Positions 1-5,528 of a stretch of 10,993 nt of DNA are shown piece after piece (position 1 is the stretch's first letter; each line of letters starts with the position of its first letter). Under the pieces are notes generated by a model that was given only the letters and a program-made list of their open reading frames with translations, had not been told where the DNA came from and made no database searches. Source of the DNA: JBCBSK01 sp039819185 (GTDB lineage Bacteria; Pseudomonadota; Alphaproteobacteria; Rhizobiales; Tepidamorphaceae); the NCBI GenBank assembly GCA_039819185.1, contig JBCBSK010000127.1, positions 1-10,993 on the forward strand, read 5' to 3'. A program made the position numbers and the translations under genes.

Positions 1-167
1 CCGCTTCGAGTGTGATCGGCTCAAGACCGAGATTGAGGAACCGGTCGTTCTTGACATGCAGATCGACTATGTGCCCAATCCGCGCAATGAGGCGGCTGAA
101 AACGATCTGCATGTCAAGAACGACCGGTTCCTCAATCTCGGTCTTGAGCCGATCACACTCGAAGCGG
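1..167. repeat. Terminal inverted repeat (fold-back) at left end
   Basis: Bases 1-65 are the exact reverse complement of bases 103-167, separated by a 37-nt unique loop (66-102). The right arm lies inside the conserved C-terminal coding sequence of sqdB, and the left arm is its antisense copy placed where upstream sqdB sequence should be. The arms are perfect over all 65 positions and stop at the window edge. Similar geometry at the other end of the window suggests a chimeric end created during amplification or assembly. A genuine genomic inverted duplication is less likely because it would break sqdB. Confidence 0.95.
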
Positions 168-277
168 GGCTGATGCGTGAGGTCACCGAGATCGCCGAGC
201 GTTTCGCGGCGCGCTGCGACCACAGCAAGATCCCGTGCCGTTCGGCCTGGAACAAGCGCCGGGCAGCCGAGCTTTAG
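65..277 (+). CDS. sqdB: UDP-sulfoquinovose synthase, C-terminal fragment
   Basis: This is the last 70 or so residues of a SqdB/SQD1-type enzyme, an NAD-dependent short-chain dehydrogenase/reductase-family protein that makes UDP-sulfoquinovose from UDP-glucose and sulfite for sulfolipid (SQDG) synthesis. The recognisable tail has the YVPNPR..EA motif, then NDRFLNLGLEP, EVTEIAERFAARCD and a final SKIPC.SAWN stretch, as I recall for the family. The NAD-binding Rossmann domain and catalytic part are missing because the window begins here. The frame stays open upstream to base 2, but bases 1-65 are an inverted copy of 103-167, so the peptide read there, including the apparent Met at 56, is not real SqdB sequence. 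The genuine part starts near base 65 and ends at TAG 275-277. It converges with the minus-strand gene that ends at 327. Confidence 0.85.
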   Translation, partial: DYVPNPRNEAAENDLHVKNDRFLNLGLEPITLEAGLMREVTEIAERFAARCDHSKIPCRSAWNKRRAAEL

Positions 278-302
278 CGCAGGGGGTGCCTCATCGGCTG
301 AC

Positions 303-325
303 GCGCCAAATGCTGCGCTTGGCGC
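303..325. terminator. Possible terminator hairpin between convergent genes
   Basis: A 7-bp perfect stem (GCGCCAA 303-309 with TTGGCGC 319-325) and a 9-nt loop sit in the 49-nt gap between the end of sqdB and the stop codon of the minus-strand gene at 327. It has no clear T-run on either strand, so intrinsic termination is uncertain. The position between convergent genes is the main support. Confidence 0.35.
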
Positions 326-326
326 A

Positions 327-1346
327 TCAGTTGCTTAGGATCTGGAGCGCGATGAGGGACACCTCGACGGTGCCGTTCATGCCATCGCCGGCATTGTTGC
401 TCGGCCACAGGACAATGGCATCGCCGCGATCGGATGCGCTGCGCGATGGAACATCATAAGCGAAGTCGTAGAGCCTGAATTCCGAGGTCAACGGCATCAC
501 GTCCGGCACGCTCGCAGCATGTTCGATCGTTGTGTAGGCGGCTGCAAGATGGGATGCGGTGTCCTCTTGGGATTGACGTGCGATGATCCAGACGCGCACC
601 ACGCGCTGCGCGGCGCGGCGCTCGGTTCTCGCTGACAATCTGGTGGCCGCACCGCCGACGGATCCCATCAGGACCGGCGGATCGGGATTTTCGCGCGTGA
701 TCGACGCGATCCCCTGTTCCGCAGACCGTGTGATGGTCGTGCCGTCATCGGCAAAGCTGCGGAGCCGGGACAGGCCGTCCTGTGGCCGCTCCGCGTTGTA
801 GACAATCACCAGATCATCCGGCAATTCAGAGATTGGTGCGCCCGGCAGCGCTTGTCGCGCGAGCGACGTCGCGAGCCCGGCCGCGGCCAAAACGGCGAAG
901 CCGAAAGCGATCACGATGGTCGCAAGCTGCCAGCGACGATGCGCAAACAAAGCTGCTGGATTCCGTCCACGCGGAGTTGGCAGGGCGGTCCGAAAGACGC
1001 CTTCGCGGATTTCGCCGTTTGAGCGCGCATCAACACCTTTTGGGGGAGGGGGCTGTGCGTTGCCGAGCGGGCGGTCTGCTGGACGCGCGATCGGGGCAGC
1101 TTGCACGGCATCGGTCGCGAAAACTGGAACCGCTTGAGTGAGTTCCTGTTCGATACGTCCAATCGCCGCTTCCAGCGCTGCATGCTCGCGCTCAAGGACA
1201 TCTTGCGGGGCGTCTGCACCGCTTGACTGCACCACGGTGGTCAGCTTGTCGCGAGCTCGGGCATAGACGACCGCCCGTACCGCTGCATCTGTGCGGTCCA
1301 CCCGGTCGAGGGCTGCGGTCAGGATAACGTAGTAGCGCTGCTCCAT
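327..1346 (-). CDS. Hypothetical single-pass membrane protein
   Basis: This is a 339-residue protein I cannot assign a function. Residues 1-72 form a predicted helical domain (YYVILTAALDRVD, then VVYARARDKL, then LEREHAALEAAIGRIEQEL). It resembles an unnamed N-terminal module I recall from rhizobial proteins, typically reading YY..L..AV..LD....R..VYERAR..L. A Pro/Ala-rich linker (about 73-135) follows, then one membrane helix at about 139-163 and a C-terminal domain of about 175 residues that is probably periplasmic. No catalytic motif is visible. The ATG at 1346 fits the start of the N-terminal module, but no Shine-Dalgarno lies just upstream; a hairpin does (1359-1379). It is co-directional with and 91 nt downstream of the TadE-like pair, so it could be cotranscribed with them, but a pilus role is only suggested by position. 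Confidence 0.75.
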   Translation of the reverse strand: MEQRYYVILTAALDRVDRTDAAVRAVVYARARDKLTTVVQSSGADAPQDVLEREHAALEAAIGRIEQELTQAVPVFATDAVQAAPIARPADRPLGNAQPPPPKGVDARSNGEIREGVFRTALPTPRGRNPAALFAHRRWQLATIVIAFGFAVLAAAGLATSLARQALPGAPISELPDDLVIVYNAERPQDGLSRLRSFADDGTTITRSAEQGIASITRENPDPPVLMGSVGGAATRLSARTERRAAQRVVRVWIIARQSQEDTASHLAAAYTTIEHAASVPDVMPLTSEFRLYDFAYDVPSRSASDRGDAIVLWPSNNAGDGMNGTVEVSLIALQILSN

Positions 1347-1358
1347 GGCTGGCGCTTG

Positions 1359-1379
1359 TGGCAGGCTGAAGGCCTGCCA
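1359..1379 (-). promoter_or_regulatory. 8-bp hairpin just upstream of the minus-strand gene at 1346
   Basis: TGGCAGGC (1359-1366) pairs perfectly with GCCTGCCA (1372-1379) around a 5-nt loop. On the minus strand it lies 58 nt after the stop of the second TadE-like gene and 12 nt before the ATG at 1346. No T-tract follows, so it is a weak terminator candidate. It could equally affect translation initiation or mRNA processing between the two genes. Confidence 0.4.
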
Positions 1380-1437
1380 TCAAGTGTCTGAGACAAAGAC
1401 GCAGTCCGTCTGTGCAGTCTCATGTGGCATACTTGGC

Positions 1438-1995
1438 CTAGAGATCGAACTCAACTTCAGCCGACACGCGCGGGCGCAGGAAAAACTGATCCTCGAAGGT
1501 GATGGACTCGGTAAGCATCTGGCCGAGAAACGGTTTGTAAACGTAACTGCCTTCTGCCATGACCAAGAACGTGCCTTCGATCTGCAGTTCCTCTGGAATG
1601 GTCACTTGACTGCCGACCGCACGGCCTGAGGTTTTGAAGCCCTCGCTTCCCACGACAATTCCGTTGCCATCCTCGTCGATCTCGATGGAGCTCACCAAGA
1701 GTTCGATAGGGTCTGAGTCGTAAGGTGAAATCACAGCGCTAGCTGCTTCGAAGATGTTGTCCATCTCACGGCGATCAATAATGGCAGATTGGGCAACAAG
1801 ATCGCCAACGGCACTGGTCATCGATGTAACCTTACGGTCAACGACGATCGCGTCAGAAAGTTCAGCACCACCAAAGTAGAGTAGCAACATCAGTGGCAAG
1901 ACCAACGCGAATTCAACCGCGGATGTGCCCTTCCTATCTCGTCCCAAGCGGCGGATGAGAGATATGCCAAACTTGCTGTTTTGGGTGCGGGTCAT
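1438..1995 (-). CDS. TadE-like pseudopilin (second of two)
   Basis: This 185-residue protein is of the TadE family, the minor pseudopilins of the Flp/Tad system that are held in the inner membrane and needed for pilus assembly. A basic leader (residues 1-22) ends in RKG, followed by TSAVEFALVLPLMLLLYF. That gives a prepilin-peptidase site after G23 with Glu at +5 (E28) and one hydrophobic helix (about 29-45). The remaining 140 residues form a periplasmic domain with no motif I recognise. The start is ATG 1995: GAGG lies 6 nt upstream, and the alternative TTG at 2007 would overlap the upstream stop. The start is 8 nt past the stop of the first TadE-like gene, so the two are surely cotranscribed. 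It could be called TadE or TadF; the sequence does not settle which. Confidence 0.88.
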   Translation of the reverse strand: MTRTQNSKFGISLIRRLGRDRKGTSAVEFALVLPLMLLLYFGGAELSDAIVVDRKVTSMTSAVGDLVAQSAIIDRREMDNIFEAASAVISPYDSDPIELLVSSIEIDEDGNGIVVGSEGFKTSGRAVGSQVTIPEELQIEGTFLVMAEGSYVYKPFLGQMLTESITFEDQFFLRPRVSAEVEFDL

Positions 1996-2003
1996 GATGG
2001 GCC

Positions 2004-2588
2004 TCAAAAGGGTTCATTCCGGAACGTCGCTGTCGATGACAGGAGGCGGTTGCCGTTGGCGAGCTCACCGCGGTCGATCCCGAAGCTCGGAACCATGGTT
2101 GGCCATTCGTAGAAGACGCGTACGACGACGATGTCGCCGCCATCGCCGGGGTCGTAGCGGAAATCGTCGTCGTCAAGTTCGTTGTCACCCGTTAGGGGAT
2201 CACTGAGATCGACACCGCCGAAGTTGTCGAACGTGCGCACATCAAAAGAGAGGCGCTCGCCGCAATTGAACAGCGTATCGATCCGCTGGCACAACTCGTC
2301 GCGGAAAACACCCTGCGACATACCGGCGTCTTGCACTTGACCTGTTCGGATCAGACGTGCGGTCTGGTTGACACCGTTATCCAGGACCTGGATCGCGAAG
2401 AAGACCATGGCCACTTCAATAATCGCAGTAAGAAGCGCAAAGAAGGGTAAGGCTATAAGCCCGAATTCCACCGCGGTGACCCCATCCCGATTTCTGCGAA
2501 AGCGGGATAGGCTGATCCGCCGCTGTATTGGACCAGCCGATGCTGCGGAATGTGTCGCTTGACGTTGGAAAGGCTTGAGCCAAGCCAT
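2004..2588 (-). CDS. TadE-like pseudopilin (first of two)
   Basis: This is a 194-residue TadE-family protein. A long basic leader (residues 1-36) ends RRNRDG, followed by VTAVEFGLIALPFFALLTAIIEVAMVFF. The expected CpaA cleavage is after G36 with Glu at +5 (E41), followed by a membrane helix at about 42-64. The periplasmic part has two cysteines (C100 and C109), which may form a disulfide, and an acidic segment (NELDDDDF, about 137-155). Start ATG 2588 has GGAG 7 nt upstream. It is the first gene of the minus-strand pair and lies just after the terminator at 2637-2665, so a promoter is expected between about 2590 and 2640. A 36-residue leader is longer than that of the Flp pilin here (14 residues). 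Confidence 0.88.
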   Translation of the reverse strand: MAWLKPFQRQATHSAASAGPIQRRISLSRFRRNRDGVTAVEFGLIALPFFALLTAIIEVAMVFFAIQVLDNGVNQTARLIRTGQVQDAGMSQGVFRDELCQRIDTLFNCGERLSFDVRTFDNFGGVDLSDPLTGDNELDDDDFRYDPGDGGDIVVVRVFYEWPTMVPSFGIDRGELANGNRLLSSTATFRNEPF

Positions 2589-2636
2589 TGCAATGCTCCA
2601 AATCGTTCTGCACGAGAAACGTGTGCTAATTTGGAG

Positions 2637-2665
2637 TTTTAAAACAAAACCGTTTCAGAACGGTT
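2637..2665 (-). terminator. Intrinsic terminator of the small pil_N gene
   Basis: Read on the minus strand, a perfect 7-bp stem (AACCGTT / AACGGTT, 2648-2654 and 2659-2665, with a 4-nt loop) is followed at once by TTGTTTT. It lies about 63 nt after the stop of the gene ending at 2729 and before the TadE-like gene starting at 2588. This separates the two into different transcription units. The stem has only three G-C pairs, so termination may be leaky. Confidence 0.65.
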
Positions 2666-2728
2666 GAGGGTGTTGGACTAAGACAGTGAACAAAGATGGC
2701 TGCTGTTCAGGTCAAGCCAAGGAAAGCT

Positions 2729-3202
2729 TTATTGACTGGCGCCGCTTTGGCTGACCGACATATCGATGCGCTGCTGGGTCTGATTTCTCAAGACATCGAA
2801 TGACTCTGCCTGATCTCCGACTGTAATTGTGCGCTCGCAGTTCGGAGCACACGATAGGGTCTGCCGCTGATTGCCCCGATACATCACCACAGTTCCATTG
2901 CTAGATGCCGCAACCTGTAGTACATATTCGGCAACGACATTGCTGTCGTTATCAAGAACGACAAGATTGGTCGCGCCATAGCTCTTGCCAGTCAAGATCA
3001 GCGTGTTGATATCGAACACAGCGGCATCTGCGACCATCGGATTGCCAACGATGACCGTCGTGGCAGGTACCGGCAATTTCAAGATCTCAGCACGATCCGT
3101 TTCGACACGCACGACTTCCTGGGCATTGGCCGTAAGCGGGACGCCGCTTGAAACAGTCGCAATCAAGATTGCAGCTAAGAGTGACAGTCTTGTGCGAAAC
3201 AT
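2729..3202 (-). CDS. Stand-alone pilus/secretin N-terminal domain protein
   Basis: This is a 157-residue exported protein. Residues 1-27 are a Sec signal peptide (basic MFRTR, hydrophobic core, ANA cleavage site before Q28). Residues about 30-98 match the domain at the front of RcpA/CpaC secretins (Pfam T2SS-T3SS_pil_N): DRAEILKLP, VGNPMVADAAV, LILTGKSYGATNLVVLD, VAEYVLQV. The same region in the CpaC encoded at 5529-6947 reads VSNPAIADAVM and LIGMEIGQTNVFFFD, so the two are paralogous. No BON or secretin domain follows. Instead there is a tail of about 55 residues with a C-x4-C pair (SCAPNCERTITVGD). It is likely a periplasmic accessory of the Tad channel, but this is inference from domain and position. 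Start ATG 3202 has AAGG 7 nt upstream. It is transcribed divergently from flp. Confidence 0.85.
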   Translation of the reverse strand: MFRTRLSLLAAILIATVSSGVPLTANAQEVVRVETDRAEILKLPVPATTVIVGNPMVADAAVFDINTLILTGKSYGATNLVVLDNDSNVVAEYVLQVAASSNGTVVMYRGNQRQTLSCAPNCERTITVGDQAESFDVLRNQTQQRIDMSVSQSGASQ

Positions 3203-3257
3203 GACCGAACCTTTGTCGATGTTCCCACATCATAGTGGGCAGGGACGCGATAGACTT

Positions 3258-3270
3258 CGGCACTGTGCCG
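3258..3270. promoter_or_regulatory. 13-bp dyad, possible operator
   Basis: CGGCACTGTGCCG is a perfect palindrome with 6-bp arms around one central base. The 1-nt centre cannot form an RNA hairpin loop, so a protein-binding site is more plausible. It lies 56-68 nt upstream of the ATG of the minus-strand pil_N gene. No regulator is identified. Confidence 0.3.
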
Positions 3271-3417
3271 GTGTTGTGGTTAACAAAGTGAGAAAGATCT
3301 TCCAGCCATGACACCCTCGATATCGCCAACGAGAGGTGCCGATCTGACTCCTTGTTATACTTAGGGTGTTTGGGGAATTTGGCGCATAGAGCGTGCTCTT
3401 GCCATCCCATCAAATGC

Positions 3418-3443
3418 AGCCATTGCGCGAATGGCTTTGTTTA
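3418..3443 (+). terminator. Hairpin with T-rich tail in the flp upstream region
   Basis: AGCCATT (3418-3424) pairs perfectly with AATGGCT (3430-3436) around GCGCG, and TTGTTTA follows. It has the shape of a weak intrinsic terminator on the plus strand, yet no plus-strand gene precedes it. It could be a leader attenuator of flp, the end of a short unannotated RNA, or a chance dyad. Confidence 0.3.
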
Positions 3444-3489
3444 CCATGCGTGTGACAACGCCAAGTGATCCTGCTTTCCTGCGATCCGA

Positions 3490-3504
3490 TTAAACCGGTC
3501 GTAA
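3490..3504 (+). promoter_or_regulatory. CtrA-like site upstream of flp
   Basis: TTAA-ACCGGTC-GTAA matches the CtrA consensus TTAA-N7-TTAA at seven of eight fixed positions. It lies about 90 nt upstream of the pilin start, where a promoter is expected. CtrA activates pilA in Caulobacter, which makes a cell-cycle-controlled pilin plausible here. One short near-match in one sequence is weak evidence. Confidence 0.3.
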
Positions 3505-3593
3505 CTTGTCCGGCCTAGGGTCCATCGCAGTTCCGGCGCACGAAAGCAGAGCGGCGTTGGAGCCTTTGCAGAGAGTGAGTTAGGAGTAATAAC

Positions 3594-3764
3594 ATGCGTG
3601 AAGTTTTCAATCGTTTCGTCAAGAACGAAGACGGTGCCACCGCTATCGAATACGGCTTGATTGCTGCTGGCATCTCGGTCGCGATCGTCGTCATCGTTGG
3701 CACGCTTGGTGATGAACTGGTCGCCACTCTGACGGACGTTCAGGACGGTCTGGCGGCACGCTAA
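3594..3764 (+). CDS. flp: Flp-type major pilin subunit
   Basis: This 56-residue prepilin is the structural subunit polymerised into the Flp/Tad pilus. A 14-residue leader (MREVFNRFVKNEDG) precedes ATAIEYGLIAAGISVAIVVIVGTL. The CpaA cleavage site is after G14, with Glu at +5 (E19) and Tyr at +6, the hallmark G/xxxxEY of Flp pilins. The mature peptide would be 42 residues: a hydrophobic helix and a short hydrophilic tail (DELVATLTDVQDGLAAR), which is typical for the family. The start has a strong TTAGGAG (3580-3586) 7 nt upstream, fitting a highly translated gene. It is first in the plus-strand cluster and is followed by a strong hairpin. It is called pilA in Caulobacter and Rhizobium naming. 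Confidence 0.96.
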   Translation: MREVFNRFVKNEDGATAIEYGLIAAGISVAIVVIVGTLGDELVATLTDVQDGLAAR

Positions 3765-3805
3765 GCGCCTTACCGGACTCAAGCTTGGGTGTCGCAAGGC
3801 ACCCT

Positions 3806-3839
3806 GCGACCGCCACGCAGTTCGCTGCGTGGCGGTTGT
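3806..3839 (+). terminator. Strong hairpin after flp (terminator/attenuator)
   Basis: A perfect 12-bp GC-rich stem (3809-3820 with 3825-3836) is closed by a TTCG tetraloop, with three further outer pairs (two of them G-T). It starts about 40 nt after the flp stop. The following TTGTCGTTTG is only a loose T-tract, so partial termination and 3'-end protection of the abundant pilin mRNA are likely, with readthrough into cpaA. Confidence 0.7.
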
Positions 3840-3848
3840 CGTTTGTGG

Positions 3849-3867
3849 TGCACGCGCTGTGCGTGCA
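3849..3867 (+). repeat. Second hairpin in flp-cpaA spacer
   Basis: TGCACGC (3849-3855) pairs with GCGTGCA (3861-3867) around a 5-nt loop, only 9 nt after the stronger hairpin. A 12-bp palindrome GCGATCGATCGC follows at 3878-3889. Together they make the 215-nt spacer before cpaA highly structured. No gene is visible in the spacer. Confidence 0.5.
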
Positions 3868-3979
3868 GGGACCTCAGGCGATCGATCGCGAGCAACTCGG
3901 TTCAGAGGGTGTTTACCGCACTTTGATATCCAGGCTCGTCAATGGTGCGCGATGTGCCCGATCTCCTGGAGTATGGCAG

Positions 3980-4483
3980 ATGATCGATCCCGTGTTGATG
4001 TTTGTGTTTCCCGCAGCGATGGCGCTGGCCGCATGCTGCGATTTTTTCACCATGACCATTCCCAACCGATTGAACCTTGTCTTCGCCGCTCTGTTTTTTC
4101 CGGCAGCCTTCTATATCGGTTTGCCGTTTGATCAGATGGCCCTGCATGTCTCAGCTGGCGCAGTCATGCTGATGGTTGGTTTTTCGATGTTTGCATTCGG
4201 GTGGATCGGTGGTGGTGATGCCAAGTTCTTCGCGGCCGTTGCGCTCTGGCTTGGTTGGGGGGCACTTGCTGAATACACCATCTACGTCGCGCTGTTTGGT
4301 GGGGCGCTAACGTTGTTCATTCTCTTTGCCCGCCGCGTTCCGTTGCCTGCGCTGCTCGGCCGCCAGGAATGGGCTGTGCGGCTACACCACTATCAAAGCG
4401 GTATTCCCTATGGGATAGCACTCGCCGGGGCTGGTCTTGTTATCTATCCTCACACTCTATGGTATAAAGCCTTCATCTTCTGA
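3980..4483 (+). CDS. cpaA: Prepilin peptidase CpaA/TadV
   Basis: This is a 167-residue polytopic inner-membrane aspartic protease (family A24) that removes the leader peptides of the Flp pilin and the TadE-like pseudopilins. Both catalytic aspartates are visible: D21 in CCDFFTMTIPNRLN and D80 in the GxGD motif (GWIGGGDAKFFAAVALWLGW). Hydrophobic segments cover most of the chain. As in other TadV/CpaA proteins, the N-terminal methylase domain of larger PilD-type enzymes is absent. The open frame extends upstream to a TTG at 3785, but that extension lies in the hairpin-rich spacer and looks unlike protein. ATG 3980 has GGAG 8 nt upstream and gives the usual family length. It lies between flp and cpaB. 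Confidence 0.93.
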   Translation: MIDPVLMFVFPAAMALAACCDFFTMTIPNRLNLVFAALFFPAAFYIGLPFDQMALHVSAGAVMLMVGFSMFAFGWIGGGDAKFFAAVALWLGWGALAEYTIYVALFGGALTLFILFARRVPLPALLGRQEWAVRLHHYQSGIPYGIALAGAGLVIYPHTLWYKAFIF

Positions 4484-4651
4484 GTTGCGGATACAGTATA
4501 CGTTTTATGGGTTTAGCCGTATTGGTTCTAAGGTGCACCTGCGGCTTTCGCCGAAACAGATACAACTCATTAACCATACTTTGACCATTGCCGATCAATG
4601 ATCCGGACAACGGGCGTTTGGCCCCTTGGTTTTGTCTGGAGACGGATCGGT
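4484..4651 (+). promoter_or_regulatory. Leader between cpaA and cpaB, possible second promoter
   Basis: This 168-nt spacer is the longest gap within the cpaA-cpaF run. It holds a 10-bp palindrome AGGTGCACCT (4531-4540), a small CGGC/GCCG hairpin (4542-4553), and TTAACCATACTTTGA (4570-4584). The last matches TTAA-N7-TTGA and contains TTAACCAT, an octamer reported as a CtrA half-site form in alphaproteobacteria. TTGACC (4581-4586) could be a -35 box, but no convincing -10 follows. Separate transcription of cpaB onward from flp-cpaA is plausible. Confidence 0.35.
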
Positions 4652-5467
4652 ATGAACAGGGCGCGTATCCTTGTCCTTGGCGTTGCGATTGTGGCAGGCA
4701 TCAGCGCTGCCTTGATGGCACGTAATCTTGGTGGCGAGCCGGAAGTGGTCACCGAGGAAGCCGAACAGATTCCGACTGTCGGCGTTCTCGTGGCCACAGG
4801 CGAAATCGAAGCTGGCAAGATTCTGGAGCCGGGCGATTTCGATTGGAACGAGTGGCCCGAGCGTAATGTCGGGTCATTGACCATCACCGAAGACCAGCGC
4901 CCGGATGCAATCAACGAGTTTGATGGCGCCATCGCCCGTACGCGCATTTTCCGTGGTGAACCGATCCTTGAAGGCAAGCTTGCCATCGCAGGGCCGGGCG
5001 GCTTTCTGTCCGCTGGTCTTGCCTCCGGCATGCGTGCGGTGGCGACGGTAATCTCCGAAGAAACCGGTGCGGGTGGGTTCATTTTGCCCAATGATCGGGT
5101 CGACGTGATCTTAACTCGACGTGAGCCGGATCCGACCAACCCGTCGGAAGAGATCTTCGTGACTGAGACAGTGCTCGAAAATGTTCGCGTTCTAGCCATT
5201 GATCAGACCATCGAAGAAGAAGGCGATACCAAGGACATTGTTGGTGACGTCGCAACTCTGGAACTTGAGCCGCGCCAGGCAGAGGTGCTCGCTCTCGCCG
5301 AACAGCTTGGCGATCTATCGCTTGCCTTGCGCAGCATTCTCGATGGCGATCCTGAAGTGAACAGGCCGACTGCGGCGGAACATCTCCTGCGTGGCGGCGG
5401 GCGGCGCGGCGGCGATGTCACGGTGGTTCGCTACGGCATTTCGACCCAGACACAGAGTGCCCCTTAG
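4652..5467 (+). CDS. cpaB: Flp pilus assembly protein CpaB/RcpC
   Basis: This is a 271-residue periplasmic or membrane-anchored assembly protein of the Tad system, thought to support or stabilise the secretin. A short N-terminal anchor (MNRARILVLGVAIVAGISAALMA, in two parts) is followed by a SAF-type domain (about 43-110: VGVLVATGEIEAGKILEPGDFDW, then RTRIFRGEPI). The RcpC/CpaB core then contains GMRAVATVISEETGAGGFILPNDRVDVILTRR and later VATLELEPRQAEVLALAEQLGDLSLALR. The C-terminal tail has a Gly/Arg-rich stretch (RGGGRRGGD). I chose ATG 4652, with GGAG 10 nt upstream, over the in-frame ATG 4598 because the anchor then begins directly at the N-terminus as in the family. cpaC follows after 61 nt. 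Confidence 0.93.
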   Translation: MNRARILVLGVAIVAGISAALMARNLGGEPEVVTEEAEQIPTVGVLVATGEIEAGKILEPGDFDWNEWPERNVGSLTITEDQRPDAINEFDGAIARTRIFRGEPILEGKLAIAGPGGFLSAGLASGMRAVATVISEETGAGGFILPNDRVDVILTRREPDPTNPSEEIFVTETVLENVRVLAIDQTIEEEGDTKDIVGDVATLELEPRQAEVLALAEQLGDLSLALRSILDGDPEVNRPTAAEHLLRGGGRRGGDVTVVRYGISTQTQSAP

Positions 5468-5528
5468 CAAACATGCCCGCGGCCAAGCGCTGCCGGGTTT
5501 GAAATGGGAAGTGACGGAGTTGATGATC

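Larger units (their letters stand above)
3203..3593. promoter_or_regulatory. Divergent intergenic region between pil_N gene and flp
   Basis: These 391 nt hold no credible gene. They must contain the promoters for the minus-strand pil_N gene and the plus-strand pilin. Visible elements are a 13-bp dyad CGGCACTGTGCCG (3258-3270), a minus-strand TTAACCAC (3276-3283), an AGAGC-GT-GCTCT repeat (3388-3399), a 7-bp hairpin followed by TTTGTTT (3418-3443), and TTAA-N7-GTAA (3490-3504). TATACT (3356-3361) resembles a -10 box, but no good -35 lies at the right distance, so I do not assign a promoter. Confidence 0.6.

Noticed and set aside
3785..3979. A longer CpaA starting at TTG 3785.
   Set aside because: The extension covers strong hairpins, has no RBS and no family similarity, while ATG 3980 has GGAG at 8 nt and gives normal length.
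4598..4651. CpaB starting at ATG 4598.
   Set aside because: No RBS is visible before it, and the 18 added residues precede the usual N-terminal anchor MNRARILVLGV, which has its own GGAG.
5391..5528. A longer CpaC starting at ATG 5391.
   Set aside because: It would overlap the end of cpaB by 77 nt and place about 46 extra residues before a clear signal peptide.
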